From the NCBI RefSeq assembly GCF_000876015.1, contig NZ_BBQM01000033.1, forward strand, positions 1 through 64,000: a DNA stretch of 64,000 bases. The letters run 5' to 3'. This document shows, in pieces, positions 35,576-43,398 of this stretch (positions within the stretch are counted from its first letter, which is position 1; the number at the start of each line of letters is the position of its first letter). This DNA is from Cupriavidus basilensis. GTDB lineage: Bacteria; Pseudomonadota; Gammaproteobacteria; Burkholderiales; Burkholderiaceae. Made by a program: the position numbers and the translations under genes. The notes beneath the pieces were generated by a model. The model searched no databases. It saw nothing but the letters and a program-made list of their open reading frames with translations, and was not told where the DNA came from.

Positions 35576-36082
35576 TCAATCGAGTCGTTCAAGACCCACT
35601 CGGTGCGGCCGCAATTCATCTTGAGATGCTTCGCCAAGCAACTGCGCCCAGTCATCAGGCGGATGCCCGCTCTCCAACATCCTGCGAAACACCCGGTACG
35701 CGTCGTCGTTGCTCTCATAAGCACGCCGGGTGTCATCGTCGTTGACCCACGCGAATACGATGATCTTGCTCGGCGCGTGATAGCGAAAGAACAAACGGTA
35801 TTGCTGGAAGAACTTCACCCGGAACCAGTGCTTATGGCTATCGCCAAGGGCATTGCCTTGGCGATATTCCGGCCGTGAGGGATCCTGCGGAATGACCTCG
35901 AACACCAACTTGGAGATGGCCGCCAGCCGCTTGCTGGCATTCTTCTTCATATACCCGGCCGGGTCTTTTTGCCTGAGCGATTCGACCTGCCGAGTCAACG
36001 CCGCGAACTGATCGAGGAACAGCGGATGTGCAAAGATCGTCCAGCCATTGATCAGCAATGGCGCAGACTTGTGCGCCCTCAT
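35576..36082 (-). CDS. yhaV: YhaV-family type II toxin
   Basis: A 168-residue protein of the YhaV family, ribosome-dependent or RelE-like mRNA endoribonucleases. Characteristic parts are INGWTIFAHPLFLDQFAALT near the start, RPEYRQGNALGDSHKHWFRVKF in the middle, and YRLFFRYH, IIVFAWVNDDDTRRAYES at the end. Its ATG overlaps the stop of the antitoxin gene prlF (ATGA), the usual antitoxin-first coupling. The frame is intact. It converges on the helicase fragment. Confidence 0.92.
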   Translation of the reverse strand: MRAHKSAPLLINGWTIFAHPLFLDQFAALTRQVESLRQKDPAGYMKKNASKRLAAISKLVFEVIPQDPSRPEYRQGNALGDSHKHWFRVKFFQQYRLFFRYHAPSKIIVFAWVNDDDTRRAYESNDDAYRVFRRMLESGHPPDDWAQLLGEASQDELRPHRVGLERLD

Positions 36083-36408
36083 TCGTCATCCGCCGACAGC
36101 GCAGAATCAAGATCGACTTCGACGCCACCGACCAGCGACTGGAGGCGATGCACCAGACTGGCATCAATTATCTGCAGCCGCTCCGGATGCGTGACGAGGT
36201 CGTGGGCAAGGAAGTCCAGGAACCGGGCGAGTACAGGATCGTCCTCCGTCTGTGCCTCGACCCGCGACAGCACGACCTCGCCGCCAGGACGAATGGTGTA
36301 GTGGATCTTGTCGCGCTTACCCAGGCCCAGAGCCCGCCGGACAGTCTCCGGCACGGTGGTCTGGTAACGATCAGTCAGGGTCGATTCGGCCTCGACGGTG
36401 GCGGACAT
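36079..36408 (-). CDS. prlF: PrlF/SohA-family antitoxin
   Basis: A 109-residue antitoxin of the PrlF (SohA) type, with an N-terminal AbrB/SpoVT-like swapped-hairpin DNA-binding domain (STLTDRYQTTVPETVRRALG) that binds operator palindromes, and an acidic C-terminal part that neutralises YhaV. Start chosen at MSATVEAE because GGGAG lies about 8 nt upstream; in-frame ATGs at 36420 and 36444 are alternatives. A perfect palindrome lies upstream, as expected for autorepression. Confidence 0.9.
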   Translation of the reverse strand: MSATVEAESTLTDRYQTTVPETVRRALGLGKRDKIHYTIRPGGEVVLSRVEAQTEDDPVLARFLDFLAHDLVTHPERLQIIDASLVHRLQSLVGGVEVDLDSALSADDE

Positions 36409-36444
36409 GGGCGCTCCCATCAAAAGAAAAGAAACAACAAACAA

Positions 36445-36464
36445 GGTAATGCAATCGCATTACC
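36445..36464. promoter_or_regulatory. operator palindrome of prlF-yhaV
   Basis: GGTAATGC (36445-36452) and GCATTACC (36457-36464) form a perfect inverted repeat around AATC, 37 nt before the prlF start. AbrB-type antitoxins bind such palindromes in their own promoters, so this is the likely PrlF site. Confidence 0.7.
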
Positions 36465-36494
36465 AGGTCAATGCGGGACGTCTGAAAAGATCCG

Positions 36495-36770
36495 CTAGAC
36501 ATGATGTCTGCGATGCTTTTGTTTCGCTGCGGTCGCCGTGCTACGTGCCGCACGTCCCTCCGCTATGCAACGCGGCCAGTTCGCTGACACCAACGTCTCG
36601 TTCACCAGCTCAGCCGCCAACGAAAGCAGCCGGCCCTGCATGTCATCCGGCTGCCTTTCGAGCGTACCCGCGGCAGCGCAATCGCTCGCCATCGAAAGCA
36701 GCGCATGAAGCTGGGCCGCCTTCTCGGCCGCAAGGCTGAGCGGGCTTTCCGCTGGCGCATGTGCCGTCAC
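36495..36770 (-). CDS. hypothetical protein, DUF3077/DUF6124-like
   Basis: A 91-residue frame starting at GTG (36768-36770). The central part LSLAAEKAAQLHALLSMASD ... LLSLAAELVNETLVSAN looks like the paired-helix pattern of small DUF3077/DUF6124 proteins common in Pseudomonas and Burkholderiales islands; this is an impression from pattern only. The C-terminus is basic and His/Lys-rich. The GTG overlaps the stop of a 19-codon upstream frame (GTGA), so either translation is coupled or the two pieces were one gene before a frameshift. The last codons include a 13-bp palindrome AGACAT-G-ATGTCT (36497-36509). Confidence 0.5.
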   Translation of the reverse strand: MTAHAPAESPLSLAAEKAAQLHALLSMASDCAAAGTLERQPDDMQGRLLSLAAELVNETLVSANWPRCIAEGRAARSTATAAKQKHRRHHV

Positions 36771-36826
36771 GAATGTCCGACGCCTGTATGTTCGGCGGTG
36801 ATACCAAAGCGGGTGTGCTTATGCAT
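36767..36826 (-). CDS. 19-residue overlapping ORF
   Basis: MHKHTRFGITAEHTGVGHS, beginning at an ATG that overlaps the stop of the ORF upstream (ATGCATAA) and ending in a TGA that overlaps the GTG of the 91-residue ORF. The N-terminal look (MxKxTRFGI) is one that DUF6124-type small proteins have, so it may be the true start of the downstream protein, separated by a -1 frameshift. The two readings cannot be told apart by eye. Confidence 0.35.
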   Translation of the reverse strand: MHKHTRFGITAEHTGVGHS

Positions 36827-36923
36827 CGTATGTCCCCCTTTGTGCAACCAACACACGTTGAGAACATACTGGTTTCTGCTGGGATAGAAATCGCCCGATA
36901 TGGGCGAACGAACGTCTGGACAT
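36819..36923 (-). CDS. 34-residue ORF with optimal ribosome site
   Basis: A short basic frame, MSRRSFAHIGRFLSQQ... ending GTYDA. It has AGGAGGT 6 nt before the ATG, the best Shine-Dalgarno match in the island. It may be a leader that couples translation to the overlapping downstream frames or a functional small protein. No homologue is recognised. CGCCC/GGGCG (36892-36906) can form a small hairpin within it. Confidence 0.4.
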   Translation of the reverse strand: MSRRSFAHIGRFLSQQKPVCSQRVLVAQRGTYDA

Positions 36924-37211
36924 AGAGTTACCTCCTGAACGGTTCACACACTACCTGACGGTGGTCTTCCTACGTTCCCGAGACGCCAATCCCGACCGCG
37001 CTCGTTGCTGCGGCTAGCCCAGTATAGTGTTTGCTCTGTGCGTGAGCGCTGCTGTCGCAGCATTTGAGAATCGGCTCACAAGACAATTCCGAGCATTCGG
37101 CATACCGACTCTGCCGCCCCAACAAAAAGCCCCACAAGTCCATCAACCCGCGGGGCTCCCAAGTCCAAGCAGCCCTTCAAACCAGCCACTCAAACCCAAT
37201 CACAACCAACC
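36924..37211. other. noncoding right edge of the accessory island
   Basis: About 290 nt of lower GC between the tiny-ORF chain and the lipoprotein operon. It should hold the leftward promoter for the ORF chain. A possible -10 (TATAGT) is at 37023-37028. The terminator of the lipoprotein operon lies at 37124-37157. No convincing gene is seen. Confidence 0.5.
37124..37157 (-). terminator. intrinsic terminator of the lipoprotein operon
   Basis: Read leftward, AGCCCC (37157-37152) pairs with GGGGCT (37133-37128) and is followed directly by TTTTT, about 55 nt past the GNA1162 stop codon. The loop is long (18 nt), but CGCGGGTTG inside it could add pairs. Confidence 0.75.
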
Positions 37212-37868
37212 TCAATCCGTCTCATACCGAGGCGACCGGGGCCCGAACAGGATGCTGCCCGGATGCCCGGCCGACAGCAGCCGCGTGCTCGTCACGCCGG
37301 CCACCTTGTGCCCGGCTTCGGTGACGTTGTTGAGCACCTGCTTGACCGCCGCGGCCACCAGCGCGCCGATCAGCCCGCCACCGCTGTTGCCCTGGTCGTC
37401 CGTGGCCGAGGCGCTGCCGCTCCACAGCGTGGCGCCGGTCTTCAGGTCGACCAGCTTGGCGCTGGCGGTCACGGCCGTGACGCTGTTGATGACCATGTAC
37501 GAGGTGCCGTACTTCGATACCGTGATGTAGAGCGCGGCGTCGGCGCCGAAGATCTCGCGCAGCTTGGCCGGGGCGACCTGGTGGATGTCGCCGGGGGTGG
37601 TGAGGCCGTTCTGCTTGAAGGTTTCGTCCACCAGCGCCACGGGCAGCACGTAGTAGCCGGACTCCGCCAGCGGGTAGGTGACCTGGGACAGCATGCTGTA
37701 GGTCGCCTTCACCTCGGGCGATTCGTTGAGCGGCGGCAGGACCACGATGGAGCGCGGGCGGCTGGACTTGAACGCGGTGTAGTCGACGTTCTTGCGCGGC
37801 GCGGCGCAGCCGGCGGCGAGCACGGTGATCGCGGCGGCGGCGAAAAGGCGTTTGAACATGGGCTTCAT
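37212..37868 (-). CDS. GNA1162-family (DUF799) lipoprotein
   Basis: A 218-residue outer-membrane-type lipoprotein: signal peptide with lipobox LAAGC and lipidated C21, then a DUF799 domain (IVVLPPLNESPEVKATYSML, YYVLPVALVDETFKQNGLTT, FGADAALYITVSKYGTSYMV). The family is known from the meningococcal vaccine candidate GNA1162 and usually travels with DUF4810 and CsgG-like lipoproteins, as here. Its ATG overlaps the DUF4810 stop (ATGA). It probably forms a complex with the other two at the outer membrane; function unknown. Confidence 0.9.
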   Translation of the reverse strand: MKPMFKRLFAAAAITVLAAGCAAPRKNVDYTAFKSSRPRSIVVLPPLNESPEVKATYSMLSQVTYPLAESGYYVLPVALVDETFKQNGLTTPGDIHQVAPAKLREIFGADAALYITVSKYGTSYMVINSVTAVTASAKLVDLKTGATLWSGSASATDDQGNSGGGLIGALVAAAVKQVLNNVTEAGHKVAGVTSTRLLSAGHPGSILFGPRSPRYETD

Positions 37869-38251
37869 TTCTTGTCTTCACCCCGCTTGACGTTCTTCAT
37901 CAGGAAATCGACATAGGTGGCCGACTCGGGGAACAGGGTCTTCTCGGTCTGGAATTCCTGCACCATCTGGTCGTCCTTGCCGATCTCGGCGTAGAGCATG
38001 CCCAGGTGGGCGTGGTAGCCCGGCGGCGGCGTGGCGCCGGCGGCCGCGATCTTCTGCATGTCGCGCTCGAGCGCTTCGATCTGCGCCTGCTTGGGCTCGC
38101 CCTTGAAGTATTCATAGACCTGGGGCTGGTAGCTTTCCCATTGGTACAGGGTCTTGGGTGCCGCGCACCCGGCCAGCAGAACGCTTCCCGTCAAGGCCAG
38201 CGCCACGGGGCGCCACGGCCGGTACTGCTTTTGCTTTTTGACTTCTTTCAC
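37865..38251 (-). CDS. DUF4810 lipoprotein
   Basis: A 128-residue lipoprotein. A basic N-region (MKEVKKQKQYRPWRP) is followed by a hydrophobic stretch and lipobox LLAGC with C29; the mature part carries the short DUF4810 helical domain (LYQWESYQPQVYEYFKGEP; HAHLGMLYAEIGKDDQMVQ), reminiscent of a TPR-like hairpin. Start is GTG at 38249-38251, with AGGAGAAGAA just before it. It is the middle gene of the CsgG-like/DUF4810/GNA1162 operon. Confidence 0.88.
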   Translation of the reverse strand: MKEVKKQKQYRPWRPVALALTGSVLLAGCAAPKTLYQWESYQPQVYEYFKGEPKQAQIEALERDMQKIAAAGATPPPGYHAHLGMLYAEIGKDDQMVQEFQTEKTLFPESATYVDFLMKNVKRGEDKK

Positions 38252-38299
38252 TTCTTCTCCTCTTCGACAAACGAACCGGCCTGGCCGGTCTCACCGGCT

Positions 38300-38983
38300 T
38301 TACGGATTGCCCGGCTTCCACGCTCCGCTTTCGATGCCGCTGATCAGGTTGGTGACCGCTTCGCGCATGGCCAGGTCGAGCACCTTGCCGTTGAGCGTGG
38401 AGTCGTAGCTCTGCGTGCCGCCGAAGCCGATCACCTCGCGGCTGGACAGCGCGTATTCCCCGGCGCCCTGGCTGGAGAACACGACTTCCGAGGTGGCGAT
38501 GTTGACCACGTTGAGCGCGACCTTGGCGTAGGCCACCTGCGACTTGCCGCGGCCGAGAATGCCGAACAGTTGCTGGTCGCCGACTTCCTTGCGGCCGAAT
38601 TCGGTCACGTCGCCGGTGATCACGTAGTCGGCGCCCTTCAGGCGCTGCGCCTGGCTCTTGATCTCCGCCTCGCGCTTGATCTCGGCCATGTTGTCGCGGT
38701 CGAGCACGTTGAAGCGGTTGCTCTGCTGCAGATGCGTGATCAGCACGGTCTTGGCCTGGCCGCCGAGGCGGTCGATGCCGTCCGAGAACACGCCGCGCAT
38801 GTAGCTCGAGCGGTTGTCGAACTTGCCCACGGCGATCGGCGTGCGCACGCCGGCGTATGGGCGGCTCGCGCTTTCCACTTTCTGCACCGGCAGCGCGGTC
38901 GACGTCTCCGTCGCGCAGCCGCCGAGCAGCCCGGCCAGGGCCACGGCCCCGAGCAGGTGCATTGCGCTGGATTTCTTGTTCAC
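38300..38983 (-). CDS. CsgG/HfaB-family lipoprotein
   Basis: A 227-residue lipoprotein with lipobox LLGGC (C23) and a CsgG-type domain: IAVGKFDNRSSYMRG, LITHLQQSNRFNVLDRDNM, LKGADYVITGDVTEFGRKEV. CsgG forms outer-membrane pores for curli export, but this shorter version paired with GNA1162 and DUF4810 has no known secretion substrate. The start is GTG at 38981-38983 with AGGAG about 8 nt before it. It is the first gene of the three-gene unit. Confidence 0.9.
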   Translation of the reverse strand: MNKKSSAMHLLGAVALAGLLGGCATETSTALPVQKVESASRPYAGVRTPIAVGKFDNRSSYMRGVFSDGIDRLGGQAKTVLITHLQQSNRFNVLDRDNMAEIKREAEIKSQAQRLKGADYVITGDVTEFGRKEVGDQQLFGILGRGKSQVAYAKVALNVVNIATSEVVFSSQGAGEYALSSREVIGFGGTQSYDSTLNGKVLDLAMREAVTNLISGIESGAWKPGNP

Positions 38984-39414
38984 TAAGATTTCTCCTCTTC
39001 ATTGCCCCATCAGACATCGGACTCCGCCGCGCGGGGCGGTCGCGGAAATCCGGACAACCGATAAGAGTAACGGCAGCGCGCCGCCATGCCCGCACCCTTC
39101 CATCGTCGGGTGTACAGGGCGAATGGATGGTGCCGGCGGCTTGCGGGAAATGACGAAATCCGTGCGGCGATCGCCTGGGCTGAACGTGCCGTCAAGGCAC
39201 GCAGGGATCGAGGCGCGAGGCGCGGCTTTGCGCATCGCGCGCGTAGCGTTACGCCATGTCTTGAAGACGATACCAAGCAGGACCTGCGCGAATCATTGCG
39301 CGTTGTGGCAATGCCGCGACACGCAATCAGAGCGGTCTTATATAGCCATCTCGAAATAAAACGAAACGGGGTATCGCCGGGTGCGTGGCCGTGAATCGTA
39401 TGCGAATGTCAGTT
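38984..39414. other. 431-bp noncoding region
   Basis: Between the CsgG-like gene and the GDYXXLXY gene. It includes short inverted repeats GTGCC/GGCAC (39186-39200) and GCGTA/TACGC (39240-39253), and an AT-rich patch with TTATATA at about 39338-39344 that may form part of the leftward promoter of the lipoprotein operon. The reading frames present have no family likeness and look like chance ORFs. Confidence 0.5.
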
Positions 39415-39915
39415 TCAGAGGGGCTGCAGGTTTTCGTCCCGCAGCCCTACCAGCAGTGCCTGCCCCTCAGCCCCCACACGGAACTCGCCGAAGCGCGCTT
39501 TCTCGAAGCGCGCGCCCTGCCCTTCCTGGAAGAAATAGGCGTCGGTCGATACCTGCACCTGCACGCCGCCCCAGCGCGACGGCACGGTCTGGAAGCGCAG
39601 CAGTTGCTCGCCCGCGGCGAGCGGCTCGCCGGCATGCAGGCGCACGAGGCTGGCTTCGCCGCGCGCGTCGCGGCGGACCACGGCGACCTGCTCGCGCTCG
39701 GCGGGCAGGTCCTGCCGCTGGCGCGCCGCGCGGATGGCGTCGGCAATGGCGAAGTTCAGCGCCATGTAGTCGCCCTGCATCAGCGAGCGCGGATCGACGG
39801 GCGCCAGCCGCAGGTAGACGGTGTCGCCGCGCGCGAGCAGGTGCTCCCTGGTGCCGACGGCGGCGGCGGCCAGCCCGAGCGTGAGCACCCAGGCGATCAG
39901 GATCCAGCGTTTCAT
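39415..39915 (-). CDS. GDYXXLXY-domain protein
   Basis: A 166-residue protein with an N-terminal membrane anchor (about 4-24), the motif GDYMALNF near residue 48 that names the GDYXXLXY family, and a beta-rich remainder. It commonly accompanies DUF2157 and DUF4401 membrane proteins. Its ATG overlaps the stop of the DUF4401 gene (ATGA). The family has no known function; an envelope location is inferred from the anchor. Confidence 0.85.
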   Translation of the reverse strand: MKRWILIAWVLTLGLAAAAVGTREHLLARGDTVYLRLAPVDPRSLMQGDYMALNFAIADAIRAARQRQDLPAEREQVAVVRRDARGEASLVRLHAGEPLAAGEQLLRFQTVPSRWGGVQVQVSTDAYFFQEGQGARFEKARFGEFRVGAEGQALLVGLRDENLQPL

Positions 39916-41039
39916 GACAAGCTCCTTGCGCCGGCGCGTTGCAGCCCGGCGCGCAATGCCAGGACGGCGAGGCCGGCGCCGGCCAGCGTGGCGGACTTGA
40001 TCAGCAGCGTCCAGTGCAGCGCGCCGTAGTACCAGATGAAGCCGCCGGCCAGCGCGGCCACGGCCAGCCCGAGCCACGGCAGCGAGCCGCGGCGCAGCGC
40101 GAGGCCGAGCGCGAGCGCGGCGGCAACGACTGCGGGCGCGCCGGCCAGCAGCGCGCTGAACAGCACCGCGCCCGCCACGGCCGCGGCGCGTATCGGGCCG
40201 GCCAGGCGCAGGCGGCCGCTCTCGGCGAGCACGAAGGCGGCCAGCACCGCGCCGCACAGCGCGCCGGCCATCCAGTATGGCGTGGCACGGCGCGCGGTCT
40301 CGGCATCGAACAGGAAGGTGTAGGGCGTGCCCAGGCCAGTCACCACCAGCGCGGCGCCGAGCGCGAACAGCAGCGTCGCATCCGCGGCCGGCTCGAGCCA
40401 GCCGTGCCGGCCCGCGGCGCAGAGCCGGCCTTCGGCCCACGTGAATCCGGCCAGCAGGGCCAGCGCGAGCGGCGCCAGCCAGACCAGCGACAGCGCCGTC
40501 CATTCCCAGGCATGGCGCAGGTCCGGCATCATCGCCAGTTGCAGCGCCACCGCCGCGCCGCTCCACACGCCGAGCGCGCACAGGAAGCGATGCAGCCGGT
40601 TGCGCACCAGCGCGTAGAGCACGGCTTCGAGCAAGGCCAGCGCGATCCAGAACGCGGCGGTCTCCAGCAGGCGGGTGCCGCCGTAGGCCTGGCCCGCGCC
40701 GAACGCCAGCAGGTTCTGCCCGCTGAGGCTCACGGCGAGCGCGAACTGTTCGAGCGCGATGCCGGTGCGGCTCCGGTACAGCACCGCCGCCAGCGCGATC
40801 ATGGCGGCGCCGCACAGGGCCATCGCCACGCCGCTGTCGCGCGCGGCCACGAAGACCGAGCCGAGCAGGAAGGCCAGGAAAAAGATCGCGCCCAGCCAGC
40901 CGGCCGCGCCCATCAGCAGCCGCACCGCCCACGGCGCGCGCGCCTGCGCCGGCGCAGGCTGCGCGTGCACCAGTCCGCGCGCGACTAGGTCTTGCCACAG
41001 CCGCTGCACTACTTGCACCATTTCGCGCTGGTTGCTCAT
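39912..41039 (-). CDS. DUF4401 integral membrane protein
   Basis: A 375-residue protein with about ten hydrophobic helices after a short cytoplasmic N-terminal segment (MSNQREMVQVVQRLWQDL). It is Ala/Leu-rich with few charged residues in the membrane part, matching DUF4401. Start and stop overlap the neighbouring genes by the ATGA arrangement, so the three genes are translated together. Function unknown; transport and envelope sensing are both possible. Confidence 0.85.
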   Translation of the reverse strand: MSNQREMVQVVQRLWQDLVARGLVHAQPAPAQARAPWAVRLLMGAAGWLGAIFFLAFLLGSVFVAARDSGVAMALCGAAMIALAAVLYRSRTGIALEQFALAVSLSGQNLLAFGAGQAYGGTRLLETAAFWIALALLEAVLYALVRNRLHRFLCALGVWSGAAVALQLAMMPDLRHAWEWTALSLVWLAPLALALLAGFTWAEGRLCAAGRHGWLEPAADATLLFALGAALVVTGLGTPYTFLFDAETARRATPYWMAGALCGAVLAAFVLAESGRLRLAGPIRAAAVAGAVLFSALLAGAPAVVAAALALGLALRRGSLPWLGLAVAALAGGFIWYYGALHWTLLIKSATLAGAGLAVLALRAGLQRAGARSLS

Positions 41040-42082
41040 GCCGGCTCTCCTTGCGCGAAGGCCGCGTCGTGCTGGCGCTGGGCGCGCAGCAGCCACGCGG
41101 CGGCCGTGGCGGACAGGCCGATGGTCAGCAGCCCCAGCAGCAGGAACGCGCCAAAGCCCGCGTGGCTGCCGTCCAGCAGCACGCGCGCGGCGGCCGTCAC
41201 CACCATCACGATGAGGGCGAAGCTGGCCAGGCTGAGCGCCACCACGTCGAACGCGCGCAGCCGGAACCAGGCCAGCAGCGCGCCCAGCGCCAGCAGCGCA
41301 AGGCCGAACATGGCCGCGTCGAAGCGGCTGTCCAGCAGGCTGCCGATGCCGAGCCAGCCGGCATACGCGCACGCCAGCGCGGCCAGCATGCGCGCGCCGG
41401 CCAGGCCGCGAAAGCCGAGCGCGGGCAGCGCGGCGCGCAGCGCGAACCACAGCGCGAGCTGCGCCAGCGCGGCGGCCAGCAGGAACAGCGTGGTGCCGCG
41501 CTCGCCCGCCGCGCCGAACAGCAGGTCGAACATGCCGCCCACGCCCAGCCGCACGCTGCAGTAGCGCAGCAGCGCCACGTTGGCCAGCACGAGCACCAGC
41601 CACCAGTGCGGCGCGGCGCGCGCGGCCAGCGCCCACGGCGCCGCCAGCAGCGCCCACAGCGCGAACAGTTGCCAGGCGTCGGCGCCGCTCTGGTAGACCT
41701 GCCCGATCACGGCCAGCAGCACGCCGGCCACCACCTGCGCGCCGCACAGCGCGGCGCGGGCAGCCATGTCGCCGCCCGGGCGCAGCCACGCGAAGGCGGC
41801 CAGCAGGCTCAACGCGCCGGCCAGCAGTCCGAACCTGGCGAACTTGTGCAGGTCCTGCCAGTTGAAGGCGAAGAAGACGATCACGCCGGCGCACAGCAGC
41901 GCCGCGCCGAGCGCCAGCAGCGCGCGGTCCAGCCAGTGGCGCCACGCGGCGGCGTCGGGCTCGGCGCGCGGCCAGGCGGCGGCCACGCCGTCGGCGGCGA
42001 TGGCATGCTGCTCGCGCCAGTCCGCCAGCGCCTGGCGCACGGCGCGCCGGTCTTGCATGCTTTGCATCGAGGATGGCTGCAT
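41036..42082 (-). CDS. DUF2157 integral membrane protein
   Basis: A 348-residue protein with an N-terminal soluble region (about 1-55) and then about ten transmembrane helices, including the DUF2157-like segment LGAALLCAGVIVFFAFNW (about 58-75). Start chosen at 42082 with GGGA about 8 nt upstream. It is the first gene of the DUF2157-DUF4401-GDYXXLXY operon and is divergent from the nucleosidase gene. Function unknown. Confidence 0.83.
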   Translation of the reverse strand: MQPSSMQSMQDRRAVRQALADWREQHAIAADGVAAAWPRAEPDAAAWRHWLDRALLALGAALLCAGVIVFFAFNWQDLHKFARFGLLAGALSLLAAFAWLRPGGDMAARAALCGAQVVAGVLLAVIGQVYQSGADAWQLFALWALLAAPWALAARAAPHWWLVLVLANVALLRYCSVRLGVGGMFDLLFGAAGERGTTLFLLAAALAQLALWFALRAALPALGFRGLAGARMLAALACAYAGWLGIGSLLDSRFDAAMFGLALLALGALLAWFRLRAFDVVALSLASFALIVMVVTAAARVLLDGSHAGFGAFLLLGLLTIGLSATAAAWLLRAQRQHDAAFAQGEPA

Positions 42083-42221
42083 GGGTGTCCCGTGTGATGG
42101 ATACGCCTGTGCACTGTAGCAAACGCGCGCGCGGCCGCGCAGCTTTCCTTGCCGGCGCCGCCACCGCTTTGCGACCGCCCGGCGGGCCGGTATGCTGTGC
42201 GTTTCTCTACCTGCGCCCGCC

Positions 42222-42989
42222 ATGACCCTCGGTATCCTCGCCGCCATCCACGATGAAGTCGACGGCCTCGTGGCCGCCATGCGCCACGACGACGCGCGCG
42301 CCACCGTGCGGCGCATCGGCATGCGCGACTATCACGTCGGCCACCTGTACGGCCAGCCTTGCGTGCTGGTGCTGGCGCGCATGGGCAAGGTGGCGGCCGC
42401 GGCCACCACGGTGACGCTGGTGCGCGAGTTCGGCGTGGACGAGATCGTCTTCACCGGCCTGGCCGGCGGCATCGGCGCGCGCACGCGCGTGGGCGACGTG
42501 GTGGTGGCCGACCGCACGCTGCAGCACGACCTGGACGCGCGCCCGTTCTTCGCCCGCCACGAGGTGCCGCTGCTCGACCGCGCCGAATTCCCCGCCGACC
42601 CGGCGCTGACCGCCGAATTGCGCGCGGCCGTGGACGGCTATCTGCGCGAGGAGCTGCCCACGGCGATTCCCGCGGACGTGCTGGCCCGCTTCGGCGTCGG
42701 CGCGCCCGCGCTGCACGTGGGCATGATCGCCAGCGGCGACCAGTTCATCGGCTCGCCCGCGGCCGCGGCGGAATTGCGCGAGCGCCTGCCGGGCGTGCTG
42801 GCGGTGGAAATGGAAGGCGCCGCGGTGGCGCAGGTCTGCCATGAATATGGCGTGCGCCATGCGGTGATGCGGACCCTGTCGGACCGCGCCGACGATACCG
42901 CGCACGTCGATTTTTCCGCGTTCCTGACCGAGGTGGCCAGCCATTATTCGGAAGGGGTATTGGGGCGATTCTTGCGCAACCGCAAATAA
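42222..42989 (+). CDS. 5'-methylthioadenosine/S-adenosylhomocysteine nucleosidase
   Basis: A 255-residue phosphorylase-superfamily (PNP_UDP_1) protein expected to cleave MTA and SAH, feeding methionine salvage and methyl-cycle turnover. Motifs are GILAAIHDEVDGL at the start, FTGLAGGIGARTRVGDVVVA (about 83-102), IASGDQFIG, and VEMEGAAVAQVC with the ribose-binding Met-Glu; the catalytic Asp lies in RTLSDRADD. The ATG at 42222 is preferred to one at 42192 because the fold starts there; TATGCT at 42191-42196 could be its -10. Confidence 0.9.
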   Translation: MTLGILAAIHDEVDGLVAAMRHDDARATVRRIGMRDYHVGHLYGQPCVLVLARMGKVAAAATTVTLVREFGVDEIVFTGLAGGIGARTRVGDVVVADRTLQHDLDARPFFARHEVPLLDRAEFPADPALTAELRAAVDGYLREELPTAIPADVLARFGVGAPALHVGMIASGDQFIGSPAAAAELRERLPGVLAVEMEGAAVAQVCHEYGVRHAVMRTLSDRADDTAHVDFSAFLTEVASHYSEGVLGRFLRNRK

Positions 42990-43035
42990 ACCGATTCGCC
43001 ACGGGCCACTACGATAACCCGGGCAAGAATGCCGG

Positions 43036-43272
43036 TCAGCGCCGCCGCGCCAGCCCCCAGACTCCGACCAGCACGCCGGCGCCGGCGACGCCGGCAAACC
43101 AGCCCGCCATCTGCCCGTCCGTGAACCAGTGCAGCGCGCGGCCGCCATAGAAGGCCGCCATCGCGCCAAGCGCGCCGAACACCACGGCCGCCGGCACGCT
43201 GACCCGCCCCGAGGGGTGGAGCGAGCGCGCGGCGAGTCCGACCAATACGCCCACAATCAGCGTCCCAAGCAT
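43036..43272 (-). CDS. small membrane protein, GlsB/YeaQ/YmgE-like
   Basis: A 78-residue protein with three hydrophobic helices (LGTLIVGVLVGLAA; VPAAVVFGALGAMAAFYGG; AGWFAGVAGAGVLVGVWGL) spaced by short Gly/Arg loops, the layout of transglycosylase-associated (GlsB/YeaQ/YmgE) proteins. Start chosen at 43272 because GGGAAAA lies just upstream and the first helix begins there. The name of the family does not imply a known activity. It converges on the nucleosidase gene. Confidence 0.6.
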   Translation of the reverse strand: MLGTLIVGVLVGLAARSLHPSGRVSVPAAVVFGALGAMAAFYGGRALHWFTDGQMAGWFAGVAGAGVLVGVWGLARRR

Positions 43273-43398
43273 CACTTTTCCCAAGAATCCGTGCCATGAC
43301 GCGGCGTTTGCGGCACGAGCGCCGGCGCCACGTGGCTCGGAGGATACGGTAAACCGTTCCCGACCCCGCCCTTCCGAAGCAAATTCTGCATCGGGCGT

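Noticed and set aside
38999-39394. Several short frames in the noncoding region after the CsgG-like gene
   Set aside because: No ribosome sites and Arg/Pro-rich products on both strands.
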